The notes: generated by a model not told the origin, from the sequence alone. A DNA stretch of 64,000 nt from Aristolochia californica (GCA_029961685.1 JARWKL010000010.1:22852067-22916066); one strand, 5' to 3'; positions 11,382-23,515 are shown, numbered from the stretch's first letter. Translations and numbers: made by a program.

Positions 11382-12856
11382 TGTTGGCCCAAGTGGCTTC
11401 TCAAGAGGGGCTGAAGTGAGAATATCAAATTAAAATTAAGTTGTACGTGTAATAAAAATTCGTGCATAAAAGCAATTCAATGTAAATCAAACATGCACAC
11501 ACCATAGAAGATAAAAGAATTTTTGTTATCAATGTTCCCCTATCAGTATTCACCACTCAAGAACCCTTGCTTGGGATATTCCATTATTCAAAATCTCTAA
11601 TAGCCAGAATTATATAAACAAATTTTTATCTCTCTTTAAGCCAAGTGAAGCTCAATACATGCTTTTACAACACCGATCTCCTCAAGGGATTGCTGCTAGA
11701 TTCTAGCTCTAGCTAGCCCTTTCTATCTAGATTCTATAGGTTCTAGATGAACATTTCACAAATTTAAGAAAAAATAAAAAGAAAAATGTACATCCTTAGT
11801 AGGTGAGATCCTTCTCCTTGAGAGACCCAAACTTCCTCTTCCTTGGGAACACTATGTGAAGTGATTGAAGGAGCTTGACTATATATGAATGCGAAGATGG
11901 GATGGAAAGAGATGTGAAATTTCAAAAAATATGGCTCACTCTTTCACTCTAAAACACTTTTGAGAGATTTTACAAGATTGAGAGTAAAGGCTTAATATAT
12001 TTGCCACTAAATGTTCATTAACTTCTCAATACATGGTTTGGTGGAGTATTTATAACTTCTACAACTCAAACTCATTATTTTTTGCCTATATGCAAAAATT
12101 GATACTATGATTGATCGATCGTTGTTAAGTGATTGATTGATCAATCAATCATAACAACTATTTTTCTGTTACACAGTGACTTATTGATCGATGGACTGAT
12201 TGATCATGTTGGTGTAAAAATTTTAAGTTTACCTATCATTGACTAGGAGATGATCGATCAATTAGAATTCCCCTGGGCTGTGCTAAACAAGTATAATCAA
12301 TCAGTGCATTTCTCATGATCGATCATGCTTTATGTCCCTGACTGGCAAGATTCTGTTTGATAGATTAATTTGGTGGGATGCTCGATTATTCCATGTAAAA
12401 TTTGCTTGCCAAGGCAGAATTGATTGATCAATCCAAAAGGGATGATTGATCATGCTTTATAGCATGGAATGACCATGTTCTGGATGATGGATCAATCGAC
12501 TATGGTTGATTATCCATGCTTTATATTTCTGGCCGGCATACTTCTAGATGATCGATCATTGGTAGAGGTTGTTCGATCATTCCAGTGCCAATTCAACTAT
12601 GTTGACATTTTAAGCATTAAAATATTTTTCTCTAAGTGCTCTATGATGTTTATTATGTTCCTAAACATGTCTATATGCAATTGATGACCTAAAGCTCAAA
12701 TTTCACAATTGTACTTAAAGAAGGGAGATTAGGAATACTCTCTGACATTGTGACTAAGTTTGGACATTTGACTTTTATATTTGAACTCTAGTCTTCTTGT
12801 TGTCTTCTTCCTTGAGAGTGATTCTTCAAGAGATGTCTTTCAATGATGTTTGAGGT
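11382..12856 (-). mobile_element. Copia 3' LTR, truncated
   Basis: Homologous to the LTRs at 18136-19746 and 29537-31172 from TGTTGGCCCAAGTGG to about GATGTCTTTCAATGATG. It lacks the last roughly 150 bases (the minus-strand LTR start). It stops exactly where TGTTGGAAGATATG of another element begins at 12857. It contains a dense cluster of TGATCGATCA-type palindromic words between 12105 and 12560. Confidence 0.85.
12121..12158. repeat. Perfect palindrome in the copia LTR
   Basis: 12130-12151 is a perfect 22-base palindrome centred on TGATCA, made of GATT/AATC steps. It is flanked by GTTGTTA at 12121-12127 and TAACAAC at 12152-12158, extending the dyad. The corresponding places in the other LTRs (about 18845 and 30260) keep only degenerate forms. 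Confidence 0.85.
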
Positions 12857-15478
12857 TGTTGGAAGATATGATGTAATTAGAGTGTCATTGATGTAATATA
12901 TTTTTTTGTCTCTTCTTGACTTTTATTAGGATAATTGTAATATTGTTACTCCATAACCCCATTCTTCCTCCTTTTTTCTCCTCAACGTGTGTTCTCTTCT
13001 TTACCCAAGATGGTATCAGAGCAGTGATTGATTTTTAGGACTCATTGCTATGGACTTCTTTGCCGCTCGGATTATCAGGTAATAAGGCGTTGTTCGGTGT
13101 TGAAGACTTCATTGGCGTTTTGTTTGAAGAAGACTGCCCATGCTGATCTGAAGAAGATATGCTCCCTCTATTGACTTCTCTATGAAACAATAGATATATC
13201 ATGCTGGTCCTTGGCACCTATTTCATGCAAGAAGTATTTATTTCTTGGTATTTGCTTCAGTAAGATTGGTGTTTCTTATTTTTGGAAAACAAGACCGAAG
13301 CAGAAAGACAAATGTGATGATCTTCGGTTGATTATCCGCTATTGGTTGAACGCTAATTCAATCTACTGGTAAAGTTTTTTTTTATTCCAAAACTTTTGTT
13401 GTTTCATCCACTCTGAAATTCAAAATGATCAGTTTGCTACTGCTGTAAGAGAAGCAGTATGAGATCCTGGAAAGCTAGTGTGTTTTTTGTTGTAAGATGT
13501 TAGATTATTTTGTTGAAAACTACTAATGATCATTATCTGAATTCTTGTGAGGCTTGACAAATTCTGGAAATTTGCTCGAATTGAAGATTCAATTGCAAAG
13601 CTGGAGCATCCATCTGCTAATCTTGGTTCCACATATGCTAATAATCGATTGTTTGCAGAATAATCTCTTTGGTTGTTGTTGATTAATTTGCTAATAATCC
13701 AAGAAAAAAAAGATTACTGCTTCAATAACTTGCTCTATTTTGGCCATCGAAAGTCATTACTTACTATGTTTGGTCATCAGTGATTCTGTTGTTGGCAGAT
13801 TTTAGTATCACGTAGCATGCTAACCATCCTGTTGGCTGGTATTCTACTTGACCTCACTAATTGATCTTTGAATGAGCTAGCATTCCTGTTGGACTTCGCT
13901 GATTATTCTCTAGACAATCTAGCATTCTGTTGGCATCGTAATTATTGAAAAGTTAGTGATTTATCTGAATTAAGGATTGAACAACATTGTTCCTTAACTT
14001 GGAAAGCTCTACTTTAAGCTATCTTGGCAAATTGGTGGATTGACGGCATTACGTCATGGTGTTGCTTGGCTTGGATATTTTAAACTAGAAAGTTGTTGTT
14101 TTCATATCTTTCTTTGTTTTGCATTGCTATTTTCGGTTGGAACCTTCATTTTTTTCTGGCTTGTCTCCTTCACTGGCCTTTCCATTATCTCCCGAGCCAC
14201 CTTGGAGATTTAATCATTGTTTGGAAAGTTGTTTTTTTAGCAGCAGGCCCACTTAATCTTTTGATCTTCTGCCAGTTTTTTATATGGTCCAACACTGGCA
14301 GATGGAACCATTCCTTCAAATAAAAAAATCTTGGTCTGTGTTTCTTCATTTAGAAAAGTGTTGAGCTTATGGAGGAAGTCGTGGCTGGTTTGGCAACAGA
14401 GTGTTTTTTCTTCGATTGATAATTTGATGTCCGAAGTATCTTTATTCTATATCTTTGCTTACTTTACTCCCAGTTGGAACTGAAGATCTCTATTACAGTT
14501 TTGGACGTCTCTATAATTGGATTAATCCTTATTATTTAGGCTTCATCAAGTTGGCTATGTATCTTGTTGGTTGGTATCTTCATTCAAAAACTTTCTTGAT
14601 TGGCAGCTTCATTGGCTGGTATATTCATTCAAAAGTGATTTCAATATGAGTTGGAAGTTTATTCCAAGCCATGAATCCCAGCCGGTAGTTTTATTCTGAG
14701 CCATGAATCTCAATTGGTTTATTTGGCTTCCATCTGACTTCTAAAACCAAGGTTGGGGCATGCCAGGACTGTGCAATTCAAGGCACGAGTGACACTTCAA
14801 AGCCCCTAACATTTGCTTGATAATACCAAATCAAGTTCCAAGCTTGGGTCTCTTGACTCAGCCTGACTCGGACCAGGTTAACTCAAACACATGAGCCCAT
14901 TATTCGGACTTTGGGCCCATTATTCTGAATTTTAGCCCAATATTTTGCGTCTTAATTTTTGGTAGAACCAGATTGGTCTCTTCACTCAGCTTCACCCAGA
15001 ATCTTGACTTGGGCCCTTGACTCGGCGTGACTCATTTTATTTTTACTTGGATTATTACCTTGGATTATCATCAACTTATTACTTGGTGTACAACTTCCTT
15101 ATTCAAGGATGGACTCATTGTAGTTTATTTCATGTGTCCTTATTAAGAACTTTCATTATTTACTAGTTATCCGTTACTATATAACTGCATATTTGGTACG
15201 TGTTATTTGGGCATTGGCTCATTACCGCAACTGCTATTGTATCTTTTTTATTGGGACATTATTATTGAAGAAGAAATCTTTAGTTGCTTGCCTCGGATTC
15301 ATTATTTGCTAACTATTGTTGGCATTGGTTCGTATGATGATGAATTTGAATTACTTGAAAAAATAAAGCACATGATGACCCGGGCTTCTTCATCTTATCT
15401 TCCTCATTATCCATATTATCCTTTTATTATTTGGCAGCCTTTCTCCTACCATCTTTTATTTGACTCTCACTTACCCCC
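12857..15478 (+). mobile_element. Non-coding LTR element (LARD-like), copy 1
   Basis: Starts TGTTGGAAGATATGATG. A short LTR of about 151 bases ends CCCA at 13007, followed by a primer site at 13011. The 2.4-kb body has no reading frame but holds short direct repeats: CTAGCATTCTGTTGG-like at 13810-13935, TTGGCTGGTAT-like at 14560-14640 and AGCCATGAATC at 14665-14715. The same element recurs at 39238-41400, with strong similarity at 15090-15480 versus 41045-41400. No 3' LTR was found at either copy. It is either a large non-autonomous derivative or an element whose coding part decayed beyond recognition. Confidence 0.65.
13011..13022 (+). other. Primer-binding site (initiator Met tRNA type)
   Basis: TGGTATCAGAGC lies three bases after the LTR end at 13007. 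It is complementary to the 3' end of plant initiator methionine tRNA. This fixes the plus orientation of the element. Confidence 0.85.
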
Positions 15479-15489
15479 TTAGCACTAAG

Positions 15490-16130
15490 GTGAAACGGTT
15501 CCCATTTAGGCTTATTGTTCAAGTAGATCCAATTAAGTCCATGTGGATTAGTTGAAGTGGACAACAAGTTGAAACTATATTCTTGGCATTGAAATAAATT
15601 TTGTGTTGCTTTTCTAGTTGGCAAGTATCACAAGGACTCTCTCTTACAAATTTTTGATCTGGTAGTCCTCTCACAAGATTCTTTTTCGCTAGTTTGTTCA
15701 AGAAATTTATTCCTATATTTCCTAGTCTCTTATGCTATAACCAAGATTTATCCATTTTTTGCACCCAAATAGAAGGCACTAGTTGAGGGTAAATTGACTA
15801 TGTTCACTACATAGAGATTTCTATTTCTATGTCTCTCTAGAACTAGTTCATCATTTTCTTTCTTTCTAAGCATTTGTCCTTTTCAAATGAAACTTTGTTT
15901 CCTTTATAAAAAATTGACTAATGTTAAGCAAGTCATGCATCAACCCTTCTACATAATACAAATCAGATATGAAAGAGGTTGAGGTACTTATTTTACCAAT
16001 TCCTTTTATGGTACCTTTGTTATTGTCTCTGAAACTTACATGACCTCCATCTTTGGGATTGAGTTCAATGAACTTCTTCTTATCACTGGTCATGTGCCTC
16101 GAGCAACCACTATCAAAAATCCAAATTTTT
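15490..16130 (-). pseudogene. Copia protease and integrase N-terminal part
   Basis: On the minus strand, protease begins near 16125 with IWIFDSGCSRHMT (catalytic Asp in DSG). It runs into the open stretch 16093-15866, with NPKDGGHVSF, GTIKGIGKI and LLNISQ, the standard block before the integrase zinc region. The stretch 15701-15519 has ELVRGLP-like and DTCQLEKQHK (part of the integrase zinc-binding region) and LQLIHMDLIG, the start of the integrase core. Homology ends at about 15485 where the foreign LTR element joins, so the core DDE triad is absent. Frame breaks lie between the two open stretches. In unit B this region is missing because the duplication breakpoint lies in the DSGCS codons. 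Confidence 0.85.
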
Positions 16131-16165
16131 TTTGGTGCCTTGGCTTGGAGACATACCTACATCAC

Positions 16166-16597
16166 TGTTGAATTTATGGAAAGATAAAACTTTATTTACT
16201 TGTTGTAATCAGTGTACAAGAACCTCTATTTATAATAGAGGAAAGTAGTAGAGTCCAATTACAATAAAACTACCTTTGTCCCAATTACACCCAAACTCTA
16301 ACACTGAAAGATAAGTCCTAGCATAATTAAATAACTCAATATAGATAAAAGACAAACCTAACTCAAACTAAAACTCTTCTAGGACGTGACCATTAGATAA
16401 AGATACTTTCTTGAGTCCTTCTTGATCTTCCAACTGATGTGATAAGGATGCCAAGTCATGGTAATCGTTGTAGGTCCTACTTATTATGGCCTTGGGCCCA
16501 TCTTGTGGGCCTTCTTTGGTTGTTTTGCCCATCTTATTATACTCTTAGATATGTGGGCCTTCCTTGGTCGTGTGGGCTTGAGCCTTATCTTCCAACA
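16166..16597 (-). mobile_element. Solo LTR 1
   Basis: 432 bases from TGTTGAATTTATGG to CATCTTCCAACA-like TCTTCCAACA, flanked by ATCAC (16161-16165) and ATCAT (16598-16602). The empty site is visible in unit B at about 28011, where ACATCAC runs straight into GAAAAG. Read on the minus strand it starts TGTTGGAAGATAAGG and has TATAAATAG at 16234-16226, a plausible core promoter. A second copy of the same family is at 32911-33332. Confidence 0.88.
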
Positions 16598-16602
16598 ATC
16601 AT

Positions 16603-18070
16603 GAAAAGTTTAATCCTAAGAGATCCATTTTAGGTTGGGTCCCTTTGGGATAACATTTGAGGTTCTAGCTTATTTGGGCTTCTAAACATGTTTTCCCAAC
16701 TTCTTTTGGGTTACTACAACCTTTTTGGTTGATTTGGGTTTGATGCCTTTTTAATTCTTAACTTCACAAATGTGATCATAGTGACTCATCTCATTGCAAT
16801 AGTGGCATCTAATGTGAGGAATGGGAGAAAATTTATTGTTTTGCTTTGTACTATTCTTTCCAACTTTCTTCTTAGGTGTGGATTTGAGAGAGAAGTTTGA
16901 CTTGATGTTCTAAGTCTAAACTCTTCTTTTCAAATGCAAGTCAATCACATGGTAGCTTGTCTATCAATCCATTTAGTCTTGAGGCATTTTATATATATAT
17001 TTCATTAGCTCCCTTCATGACAACAAGCTCTTCTTTGAGCCTTGCAATCTCATGTAATTGAGCATTGCATTTTTCTATATATTTGTTTAGACAATGAATA
17101 GACTTTTTTCTTCATCCCAAGCTGAGATCAAGACTTTCTTCTTTTTGTTCTTGGGATTTTTGCTTGTAGATGGGGTTCTTTCTTCAAGCTTTGGATATTT
17201 GTTCTTTCTATGTCCTAGTTTCCCACACTCAAAACAAACATTAGTTTCCCTATAGAATTTTTCATTTTGAGTTCTATATTGGCTTTTTATGAAATTCTTA
17301 TTTTCCCTATAGATTCTTTAAAGATGTCTAGTGATGAAGCTTACGTCATCAGAGCTTTCTTCACTAGAGTTACTTTCAACACTCATCTTGGCCTTAAGAG
17401 CAATTTTCTTAGCTTGCTCTTCCTCAACATCTTGAGGTTCCATCTCATAAGTGAGAAGGATTCACAGTAGCTCTTCTGAGCTTATAGTTCTAAAGTTATC
17501 ATTCTCATGCAAGGTTATCTTCCTTGTCTCTCTTGACTTTGGAAGTGCCTTGAGTAGCTTGTCATTTTGTCTATAGAAGGAAGTCTCTTCTCCTAGATTG
17601 TTCAACTCATTAATTATATGAGTGAACCTAGAGTTCATCTCAAATATTGACTCACCTAGTTTCATTTTGAATTCATTGTCTTGGGCTAGCAATACGCTAA
17701 TTCTAGAGTCTTTTACTCTACTGATTCCTTCATGTGTGACTTCTAGTTTATCCCAAATTTTCTTGACAATTTTACATGTGGAGACCCTGTTGAACTCATT
17801 TGGTTCTAGGTTTAAGGCCTTAGAGATTGTCTTGAGCTGCTCTTTGTCTTTCCTAGTTAGCTCATTGAATTCATTTTCAATTGGAAGGCCATATTCAAGT
17901 TTTTGAGGCTCAAAAGGACCATTCTTGGTTACATGCTATATTTCCAAATTCATAGATTGAAGAAAGAACTTCATTCTTACCATCGAATAACCATAGTTTG
18001 TTCCATTGAACAAAAGTGGCTAGTTGGCATAATGTTCTTCGGGAAGGAACAATTTGTCTTGAGATGCCAT
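16603..18070 (-). pseudogene. Copia gag, unit A copy
   Basis: Start codon at 18070 (MASQDK...), 66 bases inside the LTR boundary at 18136. The UBN2-type gag body includes KIWDKLEVTHEG, ESIFEMNSRFTHIINELN and ALPKSRETRK. Then come a first zinc knuckle near 17240-17200 (CFECGKLGH, with the last Cys replaced by Tyr), a Lys-rich stretch, and a second knuckle at 16807-16766 (CHYCNEMSHYDHIC, all four ligands present). In-frame stops occur early (after HYAN and after NLEI), after the EELL block near 17462 and later. Gag would package the element RNA; this copy cannot make a full product. Confidence 0.85.
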
Positions 18071-18121
18071 TTTTTTTTTTCAAAATCAAGAGGATTTTGA
18101 TTTCAATTCAGTGTTTGGCCC

Positions 18122-18133
18122 ACTATGATACCA
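18122..18133 (-). other. Copia primer-binding site
   Basis: Read on the minus strand, TGGTATCATAGT starts two bases after the LTR end. It is a one-base variant of the initiator Met tRNA primer site. The unit B equivalent at 29523-29534 reads TGGTATCAGAGT. Confidence 0.85.
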
Positions 18134-18135
18134 AT

Positions 18136-19746
18136 TGTTGGTTCAATGGCTTCTCAAGAGGAGGATGAATTGAGAATATCGAATAAAAATTAAGTTGCAC
18201 GTGTAATAAAAAATATGCATAAAATTAAATCAAACCATACATACACCATAGGAGACATTTTTTTTTTTTGTTATTGATGTTCTCCTATTGGTATTCACTG
18301 CCCAAGAACCATTGCTTGGGAAATTTCACTATTCAAAATCTCTAATAGCCGAAATTACATAAAGAGATTTTGGCTCTCTTTAAGCCACTTATAGCTCAAT
18401 ACATTTATTTTACAACACCAATCTTCCCAAGAGATTGCTACTAGATTCTAGCTCTAGGAGGCCCTTTGTATCTTGATTCTATAGGTTCTAGATGAACCTT
18501 TCACAAATTTAAGTAAAAATAAATGAAAAATGTACACCCTTACTTGGAGAGATCATTCTCCTTGAGAGATCCAAGCTTCCTCTTCCTTGACAACACAATG
18601 TGAAGTGATCGAAGGAGTTTGACTATATGAAAGCACGGATGGGATGGAAAGAGACATGGAATTTGAAAGACTCCGACTCACTCTTTCACTCTAAAGCATT
18701 TTTAAGAGATTTTGCAAGATTGAGAGTAAAATCTTAGGATATTTTCCAATAAATGCTCATTAAATTTTTAATACAATGTTTGGTGGGGTATTAAAAACTT
18801 TCCCAATATCGAACTAGACATTTTTTGCCCGTTTTCAAAAAATCAGTACTTTGATTGATTGTTCAATTGATCATAACAACTACTTTTTTATTTGACAGTG
18901 ACATATTGATCGAGGGACTGATTGATCAATATATTACCGTTTTTCCAGAAAAATTAAGTTGCCCAATCATTGACTAGGGGATGATCGATCAATCAGAATT
19001 TCTTCTAACTATGCAATACAAGTATGATCGATTAGTGCATTTCCTATGATCAGTCATGCTTTATCTCCCTGACTGGCAATATTCTGTTTGATTGGCAAGA
19101 TTCTGTCTTATCGATCAATCAGGTGGGGTGATCAATCATTCCATGTAAAATTTGTTTGCCTGGGTAGAATTGATCAATCAACCAAATGGGATGATTGATC
19201 ATGCTTTATAGCATGAAATGGCCATGTTCTGGATGGTGGATCAATCGACTATGGTTTATCAATCATGCTTTATATTTCTTGCCCCTACACTTCTAGATGA
19301 TCAATCTTTCCAGTGTCAGTTCAACTATGTTGACATTTAAAACATGAGAATGTTTTTCTCTAAGTTCTCTCACAAGTTCTAAGTGATGTTCATGATGTTC
19401 TTAAATATATCTATATGCATTTTATGACTTAAAGCTTCAATTTCAAATTGCACTTAACCAAGGGAGTTTAAGAATACTCTCTTCCATTGTGACTGAGTAT
19501 GGACATTTAACTTTTACATTTGAACTATTGTCTTCTCATTGTCTTCTTCCTTGTGGGTGCTTCTGCTAGTGATGTCCTTCAATTATGCTCGAGATCTTGT
19601 GTAGGCTTGATCGTTTTGAAGTTTTAAACCTTGAGATGCATTGACTCTTGATGGTGAAATAGATGAATACTCAGTTTTTCAAAATTTTGGATTAATTAGG
19701 TTTTGTTATCATAAAAAATAACATAGGAGTCAACCTATGCTCAACA
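18136..19746 (-). mobile_element. Copia 5' LTR, unit A
   Basis: 1,611 bases with TG...CA ends (plus-strand TGTTGGTTCAATGG ... ATGCTCAACA). The minus-strand start contains TTATGATAACAAAACC, a word common at copia LTR starts. It carries clustered TGATCAATCA/GATCGATCA words at about 18845-19310. Flanked on the right by the CTTAG target duplication. Confidence 0.87.
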
Positions 19747-19751
19747 CTTAG

Positions 19752-21508
19752 CCATGATTGAAAATCAAGAGACCTTTGCTACGTAGTCATTTGTTAACTT
19801 GATAAGCATCTATACTTAATGTTGTCATAAGTCCCTATGTGGACAAGTGTTGTTCTTGCCATGAAACTCAATGTGGGCAAGTATTTTGCTATTGCCATAA
19901 GACCTTGTCTAGGTAGGTGTTTTTGTTTCCGTAAGTCTTTATGTGGGCAAGTGTTGTTGTTGATGTCATTGTTCTTGCTGTTATTTTTGTAAGTCCTTGT
20001 GTGTAAAAAAGTGTTGTTATAGGTTATGTATTTAGAGTTTGCTAGCTATAAGCCCCTAACTGTTTGGGGAATGTGTTGTAATTGAACCTGTGTGGGTCTA
20101 ATTTGTAGATGTCGTTTGGCTTTACAGAGTAGATCCTTTAACTCCAAGGTAAGAGATCCCTGGAAGTAGACCCACAATCTAAAATAGTGATTGTGAACCA
20201 CTATAAAAGTTGTTGTGAATGTGATTATGATTGATTATTTTAAAGTTCTTAATTTTCTAGTAAACCTATTCACACCCTATAGGTTTACTTTGAACAAATC
20301 CTTTCCAAACTCTGTCTTAAGTCACATGCCAAGTGTTGATACTCTAACGCTTTAGCTTTGTGATGAAAAATCCATAGGAATTAGTTATTTGTTGTATTTT
20401 TTTCTTGTGAGTGTGGCACACACATGCATGGGAGTGGGATCTCTACTCCAGAGTCTTACACTTGCCCTCTACTACACAACCTAAAGCTACAAGAAGAAAC
20501 ATGAACATAGAAGACATGCCCAAGGAATGAATCATGAACATAGAGATCATGCCAAAAGAAAACCTATAAGAAGAGAGGTTCACACCCATGCAAAGGGGGA
20601 CATCTTCATGCATGGATGAATCTCAGCCACCTCAAGGATCTTCTATAATTAGTTATCCTACAATCATCCACACGAGGGACCCACCACAAACATAATTAGC
20701 TATTCAAGATTCTCCAACAAATCATACTATTAATAAAAATAAATCAAGGATATTTATCCTCACAAATCACTCAATAAAAGGGAGATAATCAAGGACAAAT
20801 GAATCACTGAAGTGAAGAGGATCAAGATCCAAGAATCGTAGAAGAAGAATGGAAGGAACAACCCATTGATTTGTACAAATTTTTAAAGACACCTAGTTGA
20901 CACTAAGACACTTCAACATGTGGAATTATAGACCTTTGTATTTATTTTTTGTGGGGTTTTGAAAAACTATGTAAACCCTTGTATACTTAGTCTTCACACT
21001 GATTCAATTCAAGCAATTCTTTTTGTTCCTCTGTTGGTGGTTTGAAGACTTGTTCTTGAGCATGGAAGTGTCTGCCCAAATCTTCCATGATTGCTTAAAT
21101 TTTCTCACCTTCATCATCTGGTTGCTTCACAATCACCACCTTTATCTATCCTAGACAAGGTTGAGGAAGACCATACATGAAATTTAATGGGATGCCTTTT
21201 GTGATTCTCTTCTGAAACACTTAAAAACATCATTTTGGATCTCGATCATTTAGTCCTCGTACCAAGGGATGCCCTTGTCACTTATTTCATGTATCGAGTA
21301 ATATGTGTTGGACTTTGGGTGTGTTGATATTAGCTTTGAAAGATGATACATAACTAATACAATCCAACAAAAGATGCATATTAGATGTAATGATACAGAT
21401 ATTACCAGTTATGCCAATTCTTGTGGTTGATACGTAACACATTACCCACCTCGTCAACTTTTTAGTGTTGCTAATTATAGCAAGTTAAATTAAAAAGATT
21501 AAACAAAT
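19752..21508. other. LTR-derived repeats and non-coding sequence, unit A
   Basis: 19760-20350 has repeated GTCCCTATGTGGACAAGTG and GTCCTTGTGTG words and ends in CCTATTCACACCCTATAGG, a style typical of the downstream part of copia LTRs. 20400-21500 has no ORF or domain. Counterpart in B: 31530-33734. Confidence 0.5.
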
Positions 21509-21711
21509 CTTAGCTAAAGTGTAGTTTTGGATAAAATTGAAAAGTCACCTACAAAATAATAATTGTCATTTCTAATTAATGTGAAAGGATATCATTGTAA
21601 TGGGAAGTGTAGTATCCCATAACAATGATATCCTTTCACCATAATTAGAAATGAAAATTATTATTTTGTACGTGACTTTTCAATTTTATCCAAAACTACA
21701 CCTTAGCTAAG
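21509..21711. repeat. 203-bp foldback (MITE-like hairpin)
   Basis: Left arm 21509-21605 and right arm 21617-21711 are reverse complements with few mismatches. Both ends read CTTAGCTAARGTGTAGTTTTGG on their own strand, and the loop is about a dozen bases. No ORF. Transcription of either strand would give a long hairpin RNA. One-armed relatives lie at 5108-5215 and 33735-33860. No convincing target duplication was found, so a MITE is inferred from shape only; a local inverted duplication is the alternative. Confidence 0.85.
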
Positions 21712-21760
21712 AATTTTTGGTCTAAAGGCAATAGAAGTGAAAATTATTCATAAAGATGTT

Positions 21761-21991
21761 TTATTTCTTGAATAGTCTTGCATATTCTAAATCATTAGAG
21801 TTCCCAATGTAGCAATTCAATATCTTCTTTTTCATTTCTTTTGGTTTCAAACTAGTAGTAAGTTTGGGAGAGTAAGAAAGTCTCATAGAGATGTTCTCAT
21901 CTTGAATATCATCTATTTTAAAATCATTGATGATGAGATTCATCTTGGATATAATAAATGTTTTGGCTGAATTTCTTTTAAAATCCATCAA
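21761..21991 (-). pseudogene. Unrecognised coding-like remnant
   Basis: A 76-residue open stretch with ENISMRLSYSPKLTTSLKPK and KKKILNCYIGNSNDLEYAR. Similar DNA occurs at 33890-34115 (minus) and 4849-5040 (plus), each with a different frame structure, so selection for the protein is not evident. I cannot assign a family. Being kept in three copies and next to the foldback reflects the shared repeat rather than function. Confidence 0.3.
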
Positions 21992-22699
21992 TATATATGT
22001 GAGATTTTGTGATTTGTTTGCTATAATGTTTTGAGTCTATAGGGTAAATTAAGGCAATGAATAGTGTGCAAGAAGCATGAATGAAGAAATGAGATAGAAC
22101 TCATATTATAAAATCAGCAGATCTTTTTTGAGTAGTAAAAGAAGAAGAAAGCAACCTCATAAGGAGTTTGAGATAGATGCCATCAAATAAAGAAGCCGCA
22201 GAAATGAGATAAGTTGAAAACCTAAAATCCCAAAATCTCATTTGATGTCTGCAAATGAAAAACTAAAGGCTCAAAAGGAACTATATAGAGTATGGTGAAA
22301 GAAATGGAGCCTAGGGCTAGTTTATAGAAGAATTTGGGAGAAATGTGAATGAAACCAAATGAAGGGTCGTGCATAAAAGAGATGAAGCAGTCATCTCAAG
22401 TTGAGAAAGTTGGTCATGAGACCAAGAGTGTCAAATGAGCATAGTTGGTAAGAAAATTGAAAAGGAGAAAGAAGCAGTAGGGTAAAGAACGAGAAACTGT
22501 AGCCCAAAAGGGTTATACACTCTAGACAAGGGTCTTGAAAATTAGCTTCTAGGGAACCACTTAGTAAATCTAGGTGAAAGTAGAGCCTTGCTAGCTCAGC
22601 TTCAGAAGTGAAAATTGACTAACAATTTTGACCAGTGTTTTAGTCATTGTGTATGGTTTTGTGAGTATGAAATGAGACATGTAGTCCCAAGATCCCTAA

Positions 22700-23353
22700 A
22701 AAGAGAGTTGTGTTTTTATTGTGATATTACTTGAGATCACTTCAGAAATCTTGAAAGCATGAAAATAAAGGGAGGGTAAAATTTAAGGGGGAGTACAATT
22801 ACAAGCTAATGTACATATCTTAGGGGTAGTAGAATGCAATAGCCAGAGAGAGACCATTGCACGACGTCGGGGGAGCATCACTATAAGGGGAGCATACCTA
22901 TAGTCTCCGTTATAAAATTTAATGATATCAAAAGGAGGAGAAAATTTGGAGTGAACGTATAAAAACCCACCCAAAGTGAACATAGCATTGAACTTTGGGG
23001 AGTTAAGATGAAAGAGTTTGATTTTTGTATTTGGTATTCCTTTTATGCATTCATAACATTTGTATCACTAAAAACTTATGAGTGTCTGCTATAAAAATGT
23101 AGGGAATGTTGGTTTTAAGAACCCCATTGATATAATTTTGATGATAACAAACACTCAAGTTACCAATTATATGGCTTAAGTATGTTATGTAGTTTAAAAA
23201 TTCCTCAAAGAAAACTTTTGTATTCATTTTATGCACTCATAACATTTGTATTACTATAAAATTATGAATGTTTATCATCATAAAAATGGAGGGAATGTTG
23301 GTCTTAAGATCTCCATTGAGATAATTTTGATGATAACAAACACTCAAGTTACC
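22700..23353 (+). mobile_element. Copia (Sirevirus-like) 3' end with doubled LTR start
   Basis: 22780-22950 has GGGGGAGTACAATTAC, GGGGGAGCATCACT and TGATATCAAAAGGAGGAG, the purine-rich style found downstream of RT in Sireviruses. At 23107 and again at 23296, TGTTGG with AATTTTGATGATAACAAACA follows a purine run (ATGTAGGGAA, ATGGAGGGAA). So the polypurine-tract/LTR junction is present twice, 189 bases apart in tandem. The LTR continues to about 23450 (ATCCATTTGATTGGCTATGG). No pol coding sequence remains. Confidence 0.6.
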
Positions 23354-23515
23354 TATTATATGCCTTAAGTATGTTGTGTAGTTTAAAAATCCTTCAAAGG
23401 AAATTTCTAGTAGCATATCCATTTGATTGGCTATGGTCCACTTCAACTATCCATATAGAATTAGAAATATTAGATTCTATTATTCCATTAATTTATCTTG
23501 AGTTTTCTCTTAAGG

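Larger units (their letters stand above)
11377..19751 (-). mobile_element. Ty1/copia element with CTTAG target duplication
   Basis: Transcribed on the minus strand. CTTAG at 11377-11381 precedes TGTTGGCCC. The same five bases at 19747-19751 follow the other end, which on the minus strand begins TGTTGAGCATAGG, so both outer ends survive. Order on the minus strand: 5' LTR (19746-18136), primer site, gag with two CCHC knuckles, protease, integrase N-terminal part, then a foreign LTR element (15478-12857), then a truncated 3' LTR (12856-11382). RT and RNase H are gone. A solo LTR sits in pol at 16166-16597. Gag and pol style (gag like UBN2 proteins; protease DSGCSRHMT) fits plant copia; the exact lineage is not certain. 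Confidence 0.85.

Noticed and set aside
22783..23446. Repeated 60-70 codon minus-strand open frames
   Set aside because: They follow the 189-bp tandem repeat of the LTR boundary and are by-products of that repeat.
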